Shown one piece after another: positions 1 through 6,104 of a stretch of 13,324 bases of DNA. The stretch spans positions 8,567-21,890 of the forward strand of contig DMEZ01000072.1 of assembly GCA_003450735.1 (NCBI GenBank), in the 5' to 3' direction. Every line of letters starts with the position of its first letter. Within the stretch, counting starts at the first letter, position 1. The translations under genes were made by a program, and so were the position numbers. The DNA comes from Elusimicrobiota bacterium. GTDB taxonomy: Bacteria; Elusimicrobiota; Elusimicrobia; UBA1565. The notes beneath the pieces were generated by a model. That model saw nothing but the letters and a program-made list of their open reading frames with translations. It did not search any database and had not been told where the DNA came from.

Positions 1-743
1 TCGATCTTGGCCTTCTCGGCCGCCTCGCGCACGCGCTGGGTCGCCATGGCGTCCTTGCTGACGTCCACGCCGGTCTCCTTGCGGAACTCGGAGACGATGT
101 GGTCGATGAGGGCGTTGTCCATGTCGGTGCCGCCGAGCTTGGTGTCGCCGGAGGTGGAGAGCACCTCGAAGACGCCCCCGCCGAACTCCATGATGGTCAC
201 GTCCAGGGTGCCGCCCCCGAGGTCGAAGACCATGATCTTCTCGTCCTTGCCCTTCTTGTCGAGGCCGTAGGCCAGGCAGGCCGCGGTGGGCTCGTTGACG
301 ATGCGCACGACCTCCAGGCCCGCGATCTGGCCGGCGTCCTTGGTGGCCTGGCGCTGGTTGTCGTTGAAGTAGGCCGGGACGGTGATGACGGCCTTGCTCA
401 CGGTCTCGCCGAGGAAGGCCTCGGCGTCGCGCTTGACCTTCTGGAGCAGGAAGCCCGAGAGCTGCTGGGGCGTGTACTTCTTGCCGTGCAGGGTGAAGTG
501 GTACTCCTCGCCCATGCGCCGCTTGAAGGCCATGGCCGTGCCCTCGGTGTTGGCGATGGCCTGGCGGCGGGCCGGCTCGCCGACGAGGAGCTGCTGGTCC
601 TTGGTGAACGCCACGTAGGACGGGAAGGCCTTCCCGCCCACGCTGGTGCCTTCCGCGGACGGGATGATGGTGGGCTTGCCGCCCTCCATGACCGCCGCGG
701 CGGTGTTGCTCGTCCCTAAGTCGATGCCGATGATCTTGCTCAT
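1..743 (-). CDS. dnaK: Molecular chaperone DnaK (Hsp70), N-terminal part, runs off the left edge
   Basis: Hsp70 chaperone that binds unfolded proteins in the cytoplasm in an ATP cycle driven by DnaJ and GrpE. About 247 residues are visible, most of the ATPase domain; the rest of that domain and the substrate-binding domain lie outside the window. Visible landmarks are the phosphate-1 loop GIDLGTSNT (residues 6-14), VPAYFNDNQRQATKDAG (122-138), the connect motif NEPTAACLAYG (150-160) and phosphate-2 FDLGGGTLDVTIME (173-186). The ATG overlaps the grpE stop by four bases (ATGA), and a strong Shine-Dalgarno sits in the last grpE codons, so translation is coupled to grpE. The gene is presumably under the HrcA/CIRCE promoter upstream of hrcA. 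Residue wording in the first 120 positions (for example IIPSAEG, FPSYVAFTKD, LVGEPARRQA) recalls the group that includes Thermoplasma DnaK; this is from memory and was not aligned. Confidence 0.97.
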   Translation of the reverse strand, partial: MSKIIGIDLGTSNTAAAVMEGGKPTIIPSAEGTSVGGKAFPSYVAFTKDQQLLVGEPARRQAIANTEGTAMAFKRRMGEEYHFTLHGKKYTPQQLSGFLLQKVKRDAEAFLGETVSKAVITVPAYFNDNQRQATKDAGQIAGLEVVRIVNEPTAACLAYGLDKKGKDEKIMVFDLGGGTLDVTIMEFGGGVFEVLSTSGDTKLGGTDMDNALIDHIVSEFRKETGVDVSKDAMATQRVREAAEKAKI

Positions 744-1342
744 GATCCCTCCTCCAAAGTCTTCTTCTTCGCGATCCGCACCTTCGCCGGCCTCAGGACC
801 GCGCCGTCCAAGGTGTAGCCGCGCGCGAGCTCCTCCACGACCGTCCCCTCGGGGTGCGCGTCCGTCTCCACCTGCCCGAGGACCTCGTGGAGGTTGAAAT
901 CGAAGGGCTTGCCCACCGTCTCGACGACCTTCACGCCCTCGGACTCGAAGAGCTTCGTGAACTCCTTGAAGATGAGCTCGAGGCCGCGCACGAGCTCCGA
1001 GACGGTCTTCTGGCCGTCGTCGGCCTTCGCGAGGGTCTCTCCGTGCCGCACGGCCTGCTCGTGCGCCGAGAGCAGGACGTCGTAGAGGGGCAGGAGCTTG
1101 CCCAGCAGCTGCACCTTGCCGTGCCGCTCCCACGAGGGCTTGTCGCGGTCGACCCGCTTGCGGTAGTTCTCGAAGTCCGCCTTGAGGCGCAGGATCTGGT
1201 CGAAGAGCTCCTTCTCCTTGTCGGAGGGGGCCGAAGGGGCCGCCGCCTCGGGAGCCTTGGGCTCCTGCTCGGGGGCCGGCTGCTCCTCGGGCGCGCGCTT
1301 CTTAGCGTGGGATTCTTTTGGGTTTGCCTTCGGGTTCGACAT
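740..1342 (-). CDS. grpE: Nucleotide exchange factor GrpE
   Basis: Cytoplasmic co-chaperone that releases ADP from DnaK. The protein is 200 residues, the usual length. Residues 1-43 are a low-complexity Lys/Pro/Glu/Ala tail. A long helix with heptad character follows (about 44-135, including LRLKADFENYRKRVDRD), then the C-terminal beta domain with the GrpE signature region GKPFDFNLHEVLGQ (144-157) and ARGYTLDGAVLRPAKVRIAK (173-192). The start ATG has a GGAGG six bases upstream. The gene begins inside the last 41 bases of hrcA and ends in a four-base overlap with dnaK, so the three genes form one transcript. The RDKPSWERHGK stretch (66-76) is less typical than the rest but does not disturb the family assignment. 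Confidence 0.97.
   Translation of the reverse strand: MSNPKANPKESHAKKRAPEEQPAPEQEPKAPEAAAPSAPSDKEKELFDQILRLKADFENYRKRVDRDKPSWERHGKVQLLGKLLPLYDVLLSAHEQAVRHGETLAKADDGQKTVSELVRGLELIFKEFTKLFESEGVKVVETVGKPFDFNLHEVLGQVETDAHPEGTVVEELARGYTLDGAVLRPAKVRIAKKKTLEEGS
747..755 (-). promoter_or_regulatory. Shine-Dalgarno of dnaK inside the grpE 3' end
   Basis: On the minus strand this reads GGAGGAGGG, three bases before the dnaK ATG at its near end. It doubles as grpE codons for Glu-Glu-Gly. Its strength fits the high DnaK demand, and its place inside grpE supports the chosen dnaK start and translational coupling. Confidence 0.75.
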
Positions 1343-2420
1343 CCCAGGCCTCCAGCGAACGGCTGACGATGCGTCCCATGTATTCGACCAGCGACATCAT
1401 GCGGGAGTACTCCATCCGCTTCGTGCCGAGGATCCCGAGCAGGCCGACGAGGCGGTCGCCGGCGCAGTAGGTCGTCGTCACGAGGCTCAGGTGCTTGAGC
1501 TCCGGGAGGGTATTCTCCCCGCCGATCATCACCCGCACGGTGGGCGCCCCTCCCGCCTTGGCGGCGTCGAGCTGCTTGCGGAACTGCTCCTGCAGCATGT
1601 CGGCCAAAACCTTGCGTTCCTCGAGCACCCTCACGAGCGAGTGGATCTCGCGGGTGTCCTCGAACTCCTCGGCCCGCGCCACGACGCTGGTCGCCCCGTC
1701 CAGGAAGAGCTCGTCCGGCTCGACGGCGCTCTCGAGCTCGCCGAGGAGGGTGTGCGCGAAGTCCTGCAGCTCGCGCATCTCCCGCTCGGCCTGCTCGAGC
1801 TGCTCGGCCAGGAGCGAGCGCACCTCGCGGATGGACTTGCCCTCCAGGTGCTCGTTGAGGAAGCGGTTGAGCGCGCGCAGGCGCGCCTCGTTGGGGACGA
1901 AGGAGAGCTGGAGGGGCCAGTGCCGGACCTGCCCGGCCTTCGTGACGATGATGGCGAGCACCCGGTTCCCCCCCAGGCCGATGAGCTCCAGGCGCTTGAG
2001 GCCCTGGGCCTCCGAGCGGGGCGAGAGCACGAGGCCGGCGCTGTGGGAGACGGTCGAGAGCAGGCGGGAGGTGTGGGCCAGCACCCGGTCGAGCTCCTCG
2101 AGCCGGTTGCAGTACTGCTTCTCGATCTGTTCCTTCTCGCCGCTCGCCAGGCGCTGGACGTTCTCGAGGTAGTCCACGAAGAAGCGGTAGCCCCGGTCGG
2201 TCGGGACGCGCCCCGCCGAGGTGTGCGGCTGGACGAGGTAGCCCTCCTGCTCGAGCTCCGAGAGGATGCTGCGGATGGTCGCGCTCGAGAGGTCGAGCCC
2301 GGCCTCCTCGGCGATGATGGAGGACGCGATGGGACGCGAGGTATGGATGTAGTTCTGGACGACCCACTGGAGGACCCGGCGCTTGCGGTCCTGGGCGATC
2401 TGGGGGTCGAGTTGTCTCAT
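1302..2420 (-). CDS. hrcA: Heat-inducible transcription repressor HrcA
   Basis: DNA-binding repressor that holds the CIRCE operator and is kept active by the GroEL chaperonin in known systems. It has 372 residues, slightly longer than the common 340-350. The N-terminal winged-helix domain (about 10-85) shows the family pattern TSRPIASS, LSSATIRSILSELEQEGYL and PHTSAGRVPTDRGYRFFVDYL. The C-terminal GAF-like domain ends with the HrcA hallmark IGGENTLPELKHLSLV (299-314) followed by YCAGDRLVGLLGILGTKRMEYSR-type sequence to about 340. The start ATG lies about 30 bases from the predicted transcription start and has no strong Shine-Dalgarno, which could keep repressor levels low. hrcA is first in the operon and overlaps grpE by 41 bases. 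Confidence 0.97.
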   Translation of the reverse strand: MRQLDPQIAQDRKRRVLQWVVQNYIHTSRPIASSIIAEEAGLDLSSATIRSILSELEQEGYLVQPHTSAGRVPTDRGYRFFVDYLENVQRLASGEKEQIEKQYCNRLEELDRVLAHTSRLLSTVSHSAGLVLSPRSEAQGLKRLELIGLGGNRVLAIIVTKAGQVRHWPLQLSFVPNEARLRALNRFLNEHLEGKSIREVRSLLAEQLEQAEREMRELQDFAHTLLGELESAVEPDELFLDGATSVVARAEEFEDTREIHSLVRVLEERKVLADMLQEQFRKQLDAAKAGGAPTVRVMIGGENTLPELKHLSLVTTTYCAGDRLVGLLGILGTKRMEYSRMMSLVEYMGRIVSRSLEAWDVEPEGKPKRIPR

Positions 2421-2432
2421 GGGGCCCGATAA

Positions 2433-2459
2433 TTAGCAATCAACTGCTTCGACTGCTAT
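2433..2459 (-). promoter_or_regulatory. CIRCE-like operator (HrcA binding site), degenerate
   Basis: Plus strand shows TTAGCAATC, nine bases, then GACTGCTAT. The CIRCE consensus is TTAGCACTC-N9-GAGTGCTAA, so the left arm matches 8 of 9 and the right arm 7 of 9 with exact spacing. The site overlaps the last two bases of the -10 box and covers the expected transcription start of hrcA, the classic place for repression. Position next to hrcA makes the call strong despite the mismatches. Confidence 0.9.
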
Positions 2460-2486
2460 TATAGGCCAAACCTAGGGTTCTGTCAA
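2458..2486 (-). promoter_or_regulatory. Consensus housekeeping sigma promoter of hrcA-grpE-dnaK
   Basis: On the minus strand there is TTGACA (plus-strand 2481-2486), a 17-base spacer and TATAAT (2458-2463): a perfect match at both boxes with ideal spacing. The predicted start is near 2451, inside the CIRCE element. The -35 box begins three bases after the stop codon of the upstream nuclease gene. Confidence 0.9.
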
Positions 2487-2488
2487 GC

Positions 2489-3979
2489 CTAGCGGCGGGC
2501 GAGGGAACGGCTCTGCTGGCTGCTCCCGTGGTGGCGCTTCTCCCAGCGCCGTCCGTGGCGCTGGCGGCCGCTTTCGCGGCGGTCGTCCTGGCGGAGGGTC
2601 TCATCGAGAGGCATGTCCGGCTGGACCTTCGTGAAATCGCGCTGGAGATCGCCCGGGCGAAGGTCGGTCTGGACGGCGCCGCGGGCCCGGGCGAGGTCCG
2701 TCCCGCGCTGGCCCTTGAAGCCCTCGACGCCGATGCGCTCGGCCAGGGAGGGGTCGTCGACGAAGGGGTTGCGGTTGCCCTGCCATCTCTCGACCAGGTC
2801 GTTGCGGCGCTTCTCGAACTCGGTCGGGGGGTGCTCGCGGTTCCAGCGCAGCAGCATCTCCACCTTGGGGCCGAAGAAGCCGCGGCTGTCGCCCTGGAAC
2901 ACGCTGCGGTCGCCGTAGCGCGCGTAGAAGTAGAGGACGGCGCGGGCGACCCGGCCCTTCGTGAAGTCCGGGGGCTCGAAGACGCCGTTGCCCATCTTGG
3001 CCCCGCCCTTGTTCGAGTACTCGGGGTCGGTGACCTCGCCGAAGGGGAGGTGCCCGCGGACGCTGTTCGGGTGCGCGAGCGTCGCCATCAGGTGGTGCAG
3101 ATCCGAGCGCATCGGGAGCTGGCGGTTGAAGAAGGACTGGGGCCAGACGTGCTCGGCGTTCACGCCGTCGCGGTCGCTGTAGCCGTCTTCGTTCGCGTCG
3201 CCGGGTTCCTTATACTGGCCCCCGCTGCCGGAAGTCCCCGGCAGGAAGAGGCCCGAATAGGCGTCGATGATGCCCTTGACCCCGTTGACCGTGACGTTGT
3301 CGGCCGTGGAGTACATGTAGTCGCGGGCCTCGCCGTAGCCCTTCTCACTGAACCCCTTGCCCGTGATGCGGCGAAGAGCCCCGAGCAGCTCCTGGCCGGA
3401 AAGGCCGGAGACCTCGCTCAGGTAGGCGGCCTTCGAGTCCGCCGCTTGGGCGAGGACCGGGACGCTGTCCTGACGCTCGGCCCTGGCGCCGGCGCCGTCG
3501 AAGAGCGCCGCGGCCTGGAAGCGGGCCGACTCCGCGGACTGCCGCTTCTGCTCGGAGGGGGTCTGCTCTTCGTACTGCCGGACGGTCTGGTGGAGGCCCT
3601 TGGCGGCCTCGGGGAGGAGGATGCGGCTTTCAGGCTGAGCCGCGAGCTGCGCGGCGGGGGCCGCGTAGACCTTCGCGAACACCGGCTCGCCGGGGAGTGC
3701 CCGCACCTGGGACGCTTCGACGGTCTGGACGATGGGGGTCGGCAGGCGAAGGTCGGCCGCGCTCGGCGCGACGCTCGGGGCCTGCAAGGGCGAGAGGAGG
3801 AGCATGGCCGAGAGGGCCATGTTCTGCACGAAGGACAGCTTCGGCACGGCCGGGGCGCTCACGGGAGCGACGGGGACGGGGACGGCGCGGACGACGGTCT
3901 GGGCGCAGAGCGGGAGAGCGAGGACGAAGAGGAGCCCGAGGATGGACGCCGTGCGCAGGGGACCCCGTGTGCTCTTCAT
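2489..3979 (-). CDS. Secreted endonuclease I family nuclease (EndA/BsnI-like)
   Basis: Probably an exported Mg-dependent nuclease that cuts DNA or RNA outside the cytoplasm. It has 496 residues. An N-terminal signal peptide is visible (MKSTR, hydrophobic core 11-24, likely cut after LCA at about 26). Residues 30-190 are Ala/Pro/Val-rich with no recognised fold. The nuclease domain (about 195-420) has the beta-beta-alpha-metal motif NAEHVWPQS (274-282) with Glu276-His277, DLHHLMA (293-299), and Asn305 before RGHLPFGE; by comparison with E. coli EndA and Vibrio Vvn, His277 is the general base and Glu276/Asn305 bind metal. The family ending RRNDLVERWQGNRNPFVDDP (391-410) is clear. DANEDGYSDRDG (261-272) looks like a calcium-binding EF-hand loop. 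Residues 465-496 form a very basic tail. The best -10 candidate is TATACT about 120 bases upstream (plus-strand 4100-4105), weak at -35. Confidence 0.9.
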   Translation of the reverse strand: MKSTRGPLRTASILGLLFVLALPLCAQTVVRAVPVPVAPVSAPAVPKLSFVQNMALSAMLLLSPLQAPSVAPSAADLRLPTPIVQTVEASQVRALPGEPVFAKVYAAPAAQLAAQPESRILLPEAAKGLHQTVRQYEEQTPSEQKRQSAESARFQAAALFDGAGARAERQDSVPVLAQAADSKAAYLSEVSGLSGQELLGALRRITGKGFSEKGYGEARDYMYSTADNVTVNGVKGIIDAYSGLFLPGTSGSGGQYKEPGDANEDGYSDRDGVNAEHVWPQSFFNRQLPMRSDLHHLMATLAHPNSVRGHLPFGEVTDPEYSNKGGAKMGNGVFEPPDFTKGRVARAVLYFYARYGDRSVFQGDSRGFFGPKVEMLLRWNREHPPTEFEKRRNDLVERWQGNRNPFVDDPSLAERIGVEGFKGQRGTDLARARGAVQTDLRPGDLQRDFTKVQPDMPLDETLRQDDRRESGRQRHGRRWEKRHHGSSQQSRSLARR

Positions 3980-4138
3980 CCTCGATAGGATGGCATGGCA
4001 TGGGACTTTCCGCCTGAGGCATTGGGCCCTCCCGGGAAGGTCCTGAGTGCCCAGGCGGGAAAGACCCTTAGGGCCCGCTAAGCCTGCCAGGTCGAATTAA
4101 GTATAATCCAGCTGCGTTCTTTGAATAGGAGTCCCGCG
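3980..4138. other. Intergenic leader between clpP and the nuclease gene, with an inverted repeat
   Basis: This 159-base gap has no gene. Outer arms GGGCCCT (4024-4030) and AGGGCCC (4070-4076) are perfectly complementary, and inside them AAGGTC (4037-4042) can pair with GACCCTT (4063-4069) with one bulged base. If transcribed from the weak TATACT at 4100-4105 (minus strand), this structure would lie in the untranslated leader of the nuclease mRNA. There is no T-run, so it is not a typical intrinsic terminator of clpP. Structure and promoter are both inferences. Confidence 0.35.
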
Positions 4139-4765
4139 CTATTTCCGCTTCGGGAGTTCCTTGGTGCTGGCGATGACCTCGTCGACGATGCCGTAGGCCT
4201 TCGCCTCCTCGGCGGACAGGTAGAAGTTCCGCTCGGAGTCCTTCTCCACCTTCTCCGGGGTCTGGCCGGTGTGCTTGGCGATGATCTCGCAGAGGATCTT
4301 CTTGGTCTTGCTCATCTCCCGGGCCTCGACCTCGATGTCGGTCGCCTGGCCGGAGATGCCGCCGCCCGAGATGAGGGGCTGGTGGATCATCACGCGGGCC
4401 TGCGGCAGGGCGAAGCGGCGGCCCTTGGTGCCTGCCGCGAGCAGGACGGCCCCGAAGGACATGGCCATGCCGATGCAGATGGTGGTGATGGGCGCCTTGA
4501 TGTACTGCATCGTGTCGTAGACCGCGAGGCCGGCCGTGACGAGGCCGCCGGGGGAGTTGATGTAGAGGTTGATGTCCTTGGAGGACTCCTCGGAGTCGAG
4601 GTAGAGCAGCTGGGCGATGAGGATGTTGGCGGAGTCGGTCGTGACCTCGCCCTCGTAGCCGCCGACGAAGATGATGCGGTCCTTCAGCAGTCGGGAGTAG
4701 ATGTCGTAGCCGACCATCGCGCCCTGGTTGGCGCGCTCGATGACTTGGGGGATGATGAGGGGCAT
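4139..4765 (-). CDS. clpP: ATP-dependent Clp protease proteolytic subunit ClpP, catalytic Asp replaced by Asn
   Basis: Serine peptidase subunit that forms the barrel of ClpXP/ClpAP and degrades unfolded or tagged proteins in the cytoplasm. The 208-residue length is normal, and DIYSRLLKDRIIF (21-33), DINLYINSPGG (64-74) and MIHQP (126-130) are family hallmarks. Ser103 (GMAMSFGA) and His128 of the catalytic triad are present. The third member is not: an ungapped match with E. coli ClpP (TERDRFLSA against SERNFYLSA) puts Asn180 where the catalytic Asp is, codon AAC rather than GAC. Canonical GQAASMGA around the serine is also GMAMSFGA, and the loop after His128 is about three residues longer. 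A GGAG lies eight bases before the ATG. clpX and tig are not next to it; it diverges from the transporter operon. Confidence 0.95.
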   Translation of the reverse strand: MPLIIPQVIERANQGAMVGYDIYSRLLKDRIIFVGGYEGEVTTDSANILIAQLLYLDSEESSKDINLYINSPGGLVTAGLAVYDTMQYIKAPITTICIGMAMSFGAVLLAAGTKGRRFALPQARVMIHQPLISGGGISGQATDIEVEAREMSKTKKILCEIIAKHTGQTPEKVEKDSERNFYLSAEEAKAYGIVDEVIASTKELPKRK

Positions 4766-4824
4766 GGGTTGGGCTCCGTTCCGGTTGGGATGTGACGGGT
4801 ATTAAACATATTTTGGAAGCATCG
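4766..4824. promoter_or_regulatory. Divergent intergenic region serving clpP and the transporter operon
   Basis: This 59-base gap separates the clpP start from the opposing transporter start. Its AT-rich centre (4800-4814, containing ATTAAACATATTTT) must hold promoter elements for one or both directions. On the plus strand TTGGGA (4785-4790), 16 bases, then CATATT (4807-4812) is a poor but possible promoter; no convincing pair is seen for clpP. Confidence 0.45.
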
Positions 4825-6102
4825 ATGCCACAGAAGGGCTTGTACCCGTTCTTCGCGGCGACCTACCTCGCGCAGGGGCTGGTCGGGATCGCCTATGTCC
4901 CGATCTACTATCTGCAGAAGGACGTTCTGCGTTTGACGCCGGCGCAAAGCGCCGTCTTCACCCTCGTGATGACCCTGCCCTTCCTCCTCAAGCCCCTGCT
5001 CGGGCTGCTCACCGACGCCTTCCCCCTCTTCCACCGCCGCCGCCTGCCCTACATCCTCATCGCCTCCGCCGCGACCTCCGCCGCCTGGGCCGCCCTCGCG
5101 ACCCTGCCCGTCTACCGCTACTCCTCGACTTTGTTCCTCCTCACCGCGGTGAACGTCGGCATCGCCTTCGCCGACGTGCTCTGCGACGCGGTCATGGTCG
5201 AGTTCGGCAAGCGCTCCGACAAGACGGGCCTCTTCCAGGCCGTCCAGCTCGGGGTGCTCTACGCGAGCCTCTTCGCCTCCGGGCTGGGCGGCGGCTGGCT
5301 GGCCGAGCACGCCTCCTACCGACTCATCTTCGGCCTCACCGCCGTGTTCCCAGCCCTGATCCTGGTCTCCTCCCTCTTCGTCCCCGAGGGAGAAGCCCGC
5401 CCGCGCCCCGCCCAGGCCCGCAAGACCCTGGACGGGCTCTCGGGACTGCTCGCCAGCCGCCCCTTCTGGGTGTGCTGCCTGCTCATCTTCCTCTTCGACT
5501 TCAACCCCTTCCTCGGGACGTCGCTGTTCTACTACCAGAGCGGCCCCCTGGGGTTCTCCAAGTTCTTCATCGGAGCCCTGACCTCGCTGGCCGGCGCGGC
5601 CGGCGCGGCCGGCGCCTACCTGTTCTGGAGAGTCTATAACCGCCGCGTGCGGCTGTTCGGCCGGGAGAGACTGCTCGACACCGCGGAGCTGATGCGCCTT
5701 TCCATCCTGTTCGGCGCCCCCCTGACCTTGCTCTACCTGGCCTACCGGGGCCCCTGGAGCGCCGCCCTGCTCACCGCCCTCTTCGGCCTCGCCGGGGTCT
5801 TCATGCGCCTGGCGATGATGGACGTCGCCGCCAAGATGTGCCCGGAGGAGGGCGAGGCGACCGCCTTCGCCCTGTTCATGGCGGTCTTCAACCTCTCGGC
5901 GCTCGCCTCGAACACCGCGGGCGGCTGGCTCTACGAGCGCTGGTCGGCCGGAGGGCACGCGCACGCCGCGATGTCCTCCCTGGCCGCCCTCGCGGCGCTC
6001 TGCACGCTGTCCTGCCTGGGGCTTCTGCGCTGGGTGTCCTTGCGCCCGCCCCGGGCCGTCCCCGCCGCCGCTTCGTCTCTGGCCGCACAGGAGGTCTTGT
6101 GA
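4825..6102 (+). CDS. MFS transporter, folate-biopterin transporter (BT1/FBT)-like
   Basis: Polytopic inner-membrane carrier of 425 residues, with about 12 hydrophobic segments (for example 9-30, 42-62, 76-95, 102-122, 140-158, 165-186, 212-232, 248-268, 292-307, 311-331, 346-366, 380-402). Features that recall the BT1/FBT branch are KPLLGLLTDAFPLFHRRR (56-73), the charged helix ADVLCDAVMVE (116-126), FYYQSGPLGFSKFFIG (235-250) and CPEEGEATAFALFMAVFNLS (339-358). Characterised relatives in plants, protists and cyanobacteria move folates or pterins; the substrate here cannot be told from sequence. I chose the ATG at 4825 (GGAAG five bases before it, protein starts MPQKGLYPFF); an in-frame GTG at 4792 would add 11 unlikely residues. 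The stop overlaps the malQ start by one base. Confidence 0.82.
   Translation: MPQKGLYPFFAATYLAQGLVGIAYVPIYYLQKDVLRLTPAQSAVFTLVMTLPFLLKPLLGLLTDAFPLFHRRRLPYILIASAATSAAWAALATLPVYRYSSTLFLLTAVNVGIAFADVLCDAVMVEFGKRSDKTGLFQAVQLGVLYASLFASGLGGGWLAEHASYRLIFGLTAVFPALILVSSLFVPEGEARPRPAQARKTLDGLSGLLASRPFWVCCLLIFLFDFNPFLGTSLFYYQSGPLGFSKFFIGALTSLAGAAGAAGAYLFWRVYNRRVRLFGRERLLDTAELMRLSILFGAPLTLLYLAYRGPWSAALLTALFGLAGVFMRLAMMDVAAKMCPEEGEATAFALFMAVFNLSALASNTAGGWLYERWSAGGHAHAAMSSLAALAALCTLSCLGLLRWVSLRPPRAVPAAASSLAAQEVL
5589..5615 (+). repeat. Three perfect tandem copies of a 9-mer inside the transporter gene
   Basis: GGCCGGCGC occurs three times in a row without a mismatch. It is in frame and yields a run of Ala/Gly residues (about 256-264) in a membrane helix, so copy-number change would lengthen the helix without a frameshift. 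A simple slippage product in a high-GC gene is the likeliest origin. Confidence 0.8.
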
Positions 6103-6104
6103 TG
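6089..6104 (+). promoter_or_regulatory. Shine-Dalgarno and TGATG stop-start junction that sets the malQ start
   Basis: AGGAGG (6089-6094) lies seven bases before the malQ ATG (6102-6104), and the transporter TGA (6100-6102) shares one base with that ATG. This geometry signals translational coupling and fixes the start within a much longer open frame. Confidence 0.85.

Noticed and set aside
1182..2432. Long plus-strand open frame opposite hrcA and grpE, also seen opposite the nuclease (2528-3988), malQ (5931-7691), transporter (4684-5964) and secreted protein (8552-9556)
   Set aside because: These are frames opened by high GC on the antisense strand. Their translations are low-complexity runs of Glu, Leu, Val, Gly and Arg with no family motif, while the opposite strand has clear homology.
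3895..3979. Lipoprotein signal on the nuclease
   Set aside because: The residues before Cys25 are Leu-Pro-Leu, which does not fit a lipobox; an ordinary signal peptidase site after LCA fits better.
4102..4107. Plus-strand TATAAT near the clpP 3' end as a promoter
   Set aside because: No -35 at 16-18 bases, and the only plus-strand frame downstream is a shadow of clpP.
4792..4824. Upstream GTG start for the transporter
   Set aside because: It would add 11 residues, with no Shine-Dalgarno, and would cover most of the divergent promoter region; the ATG at 4825 has GGAAG at good spacing.
5589..5615. GGCCGGCGC repeat as a mobile element trace or CRISPR unit
   Set aside because: Only three contiguous 9-mers in frame within a membrane helix; simple slippage explains it.
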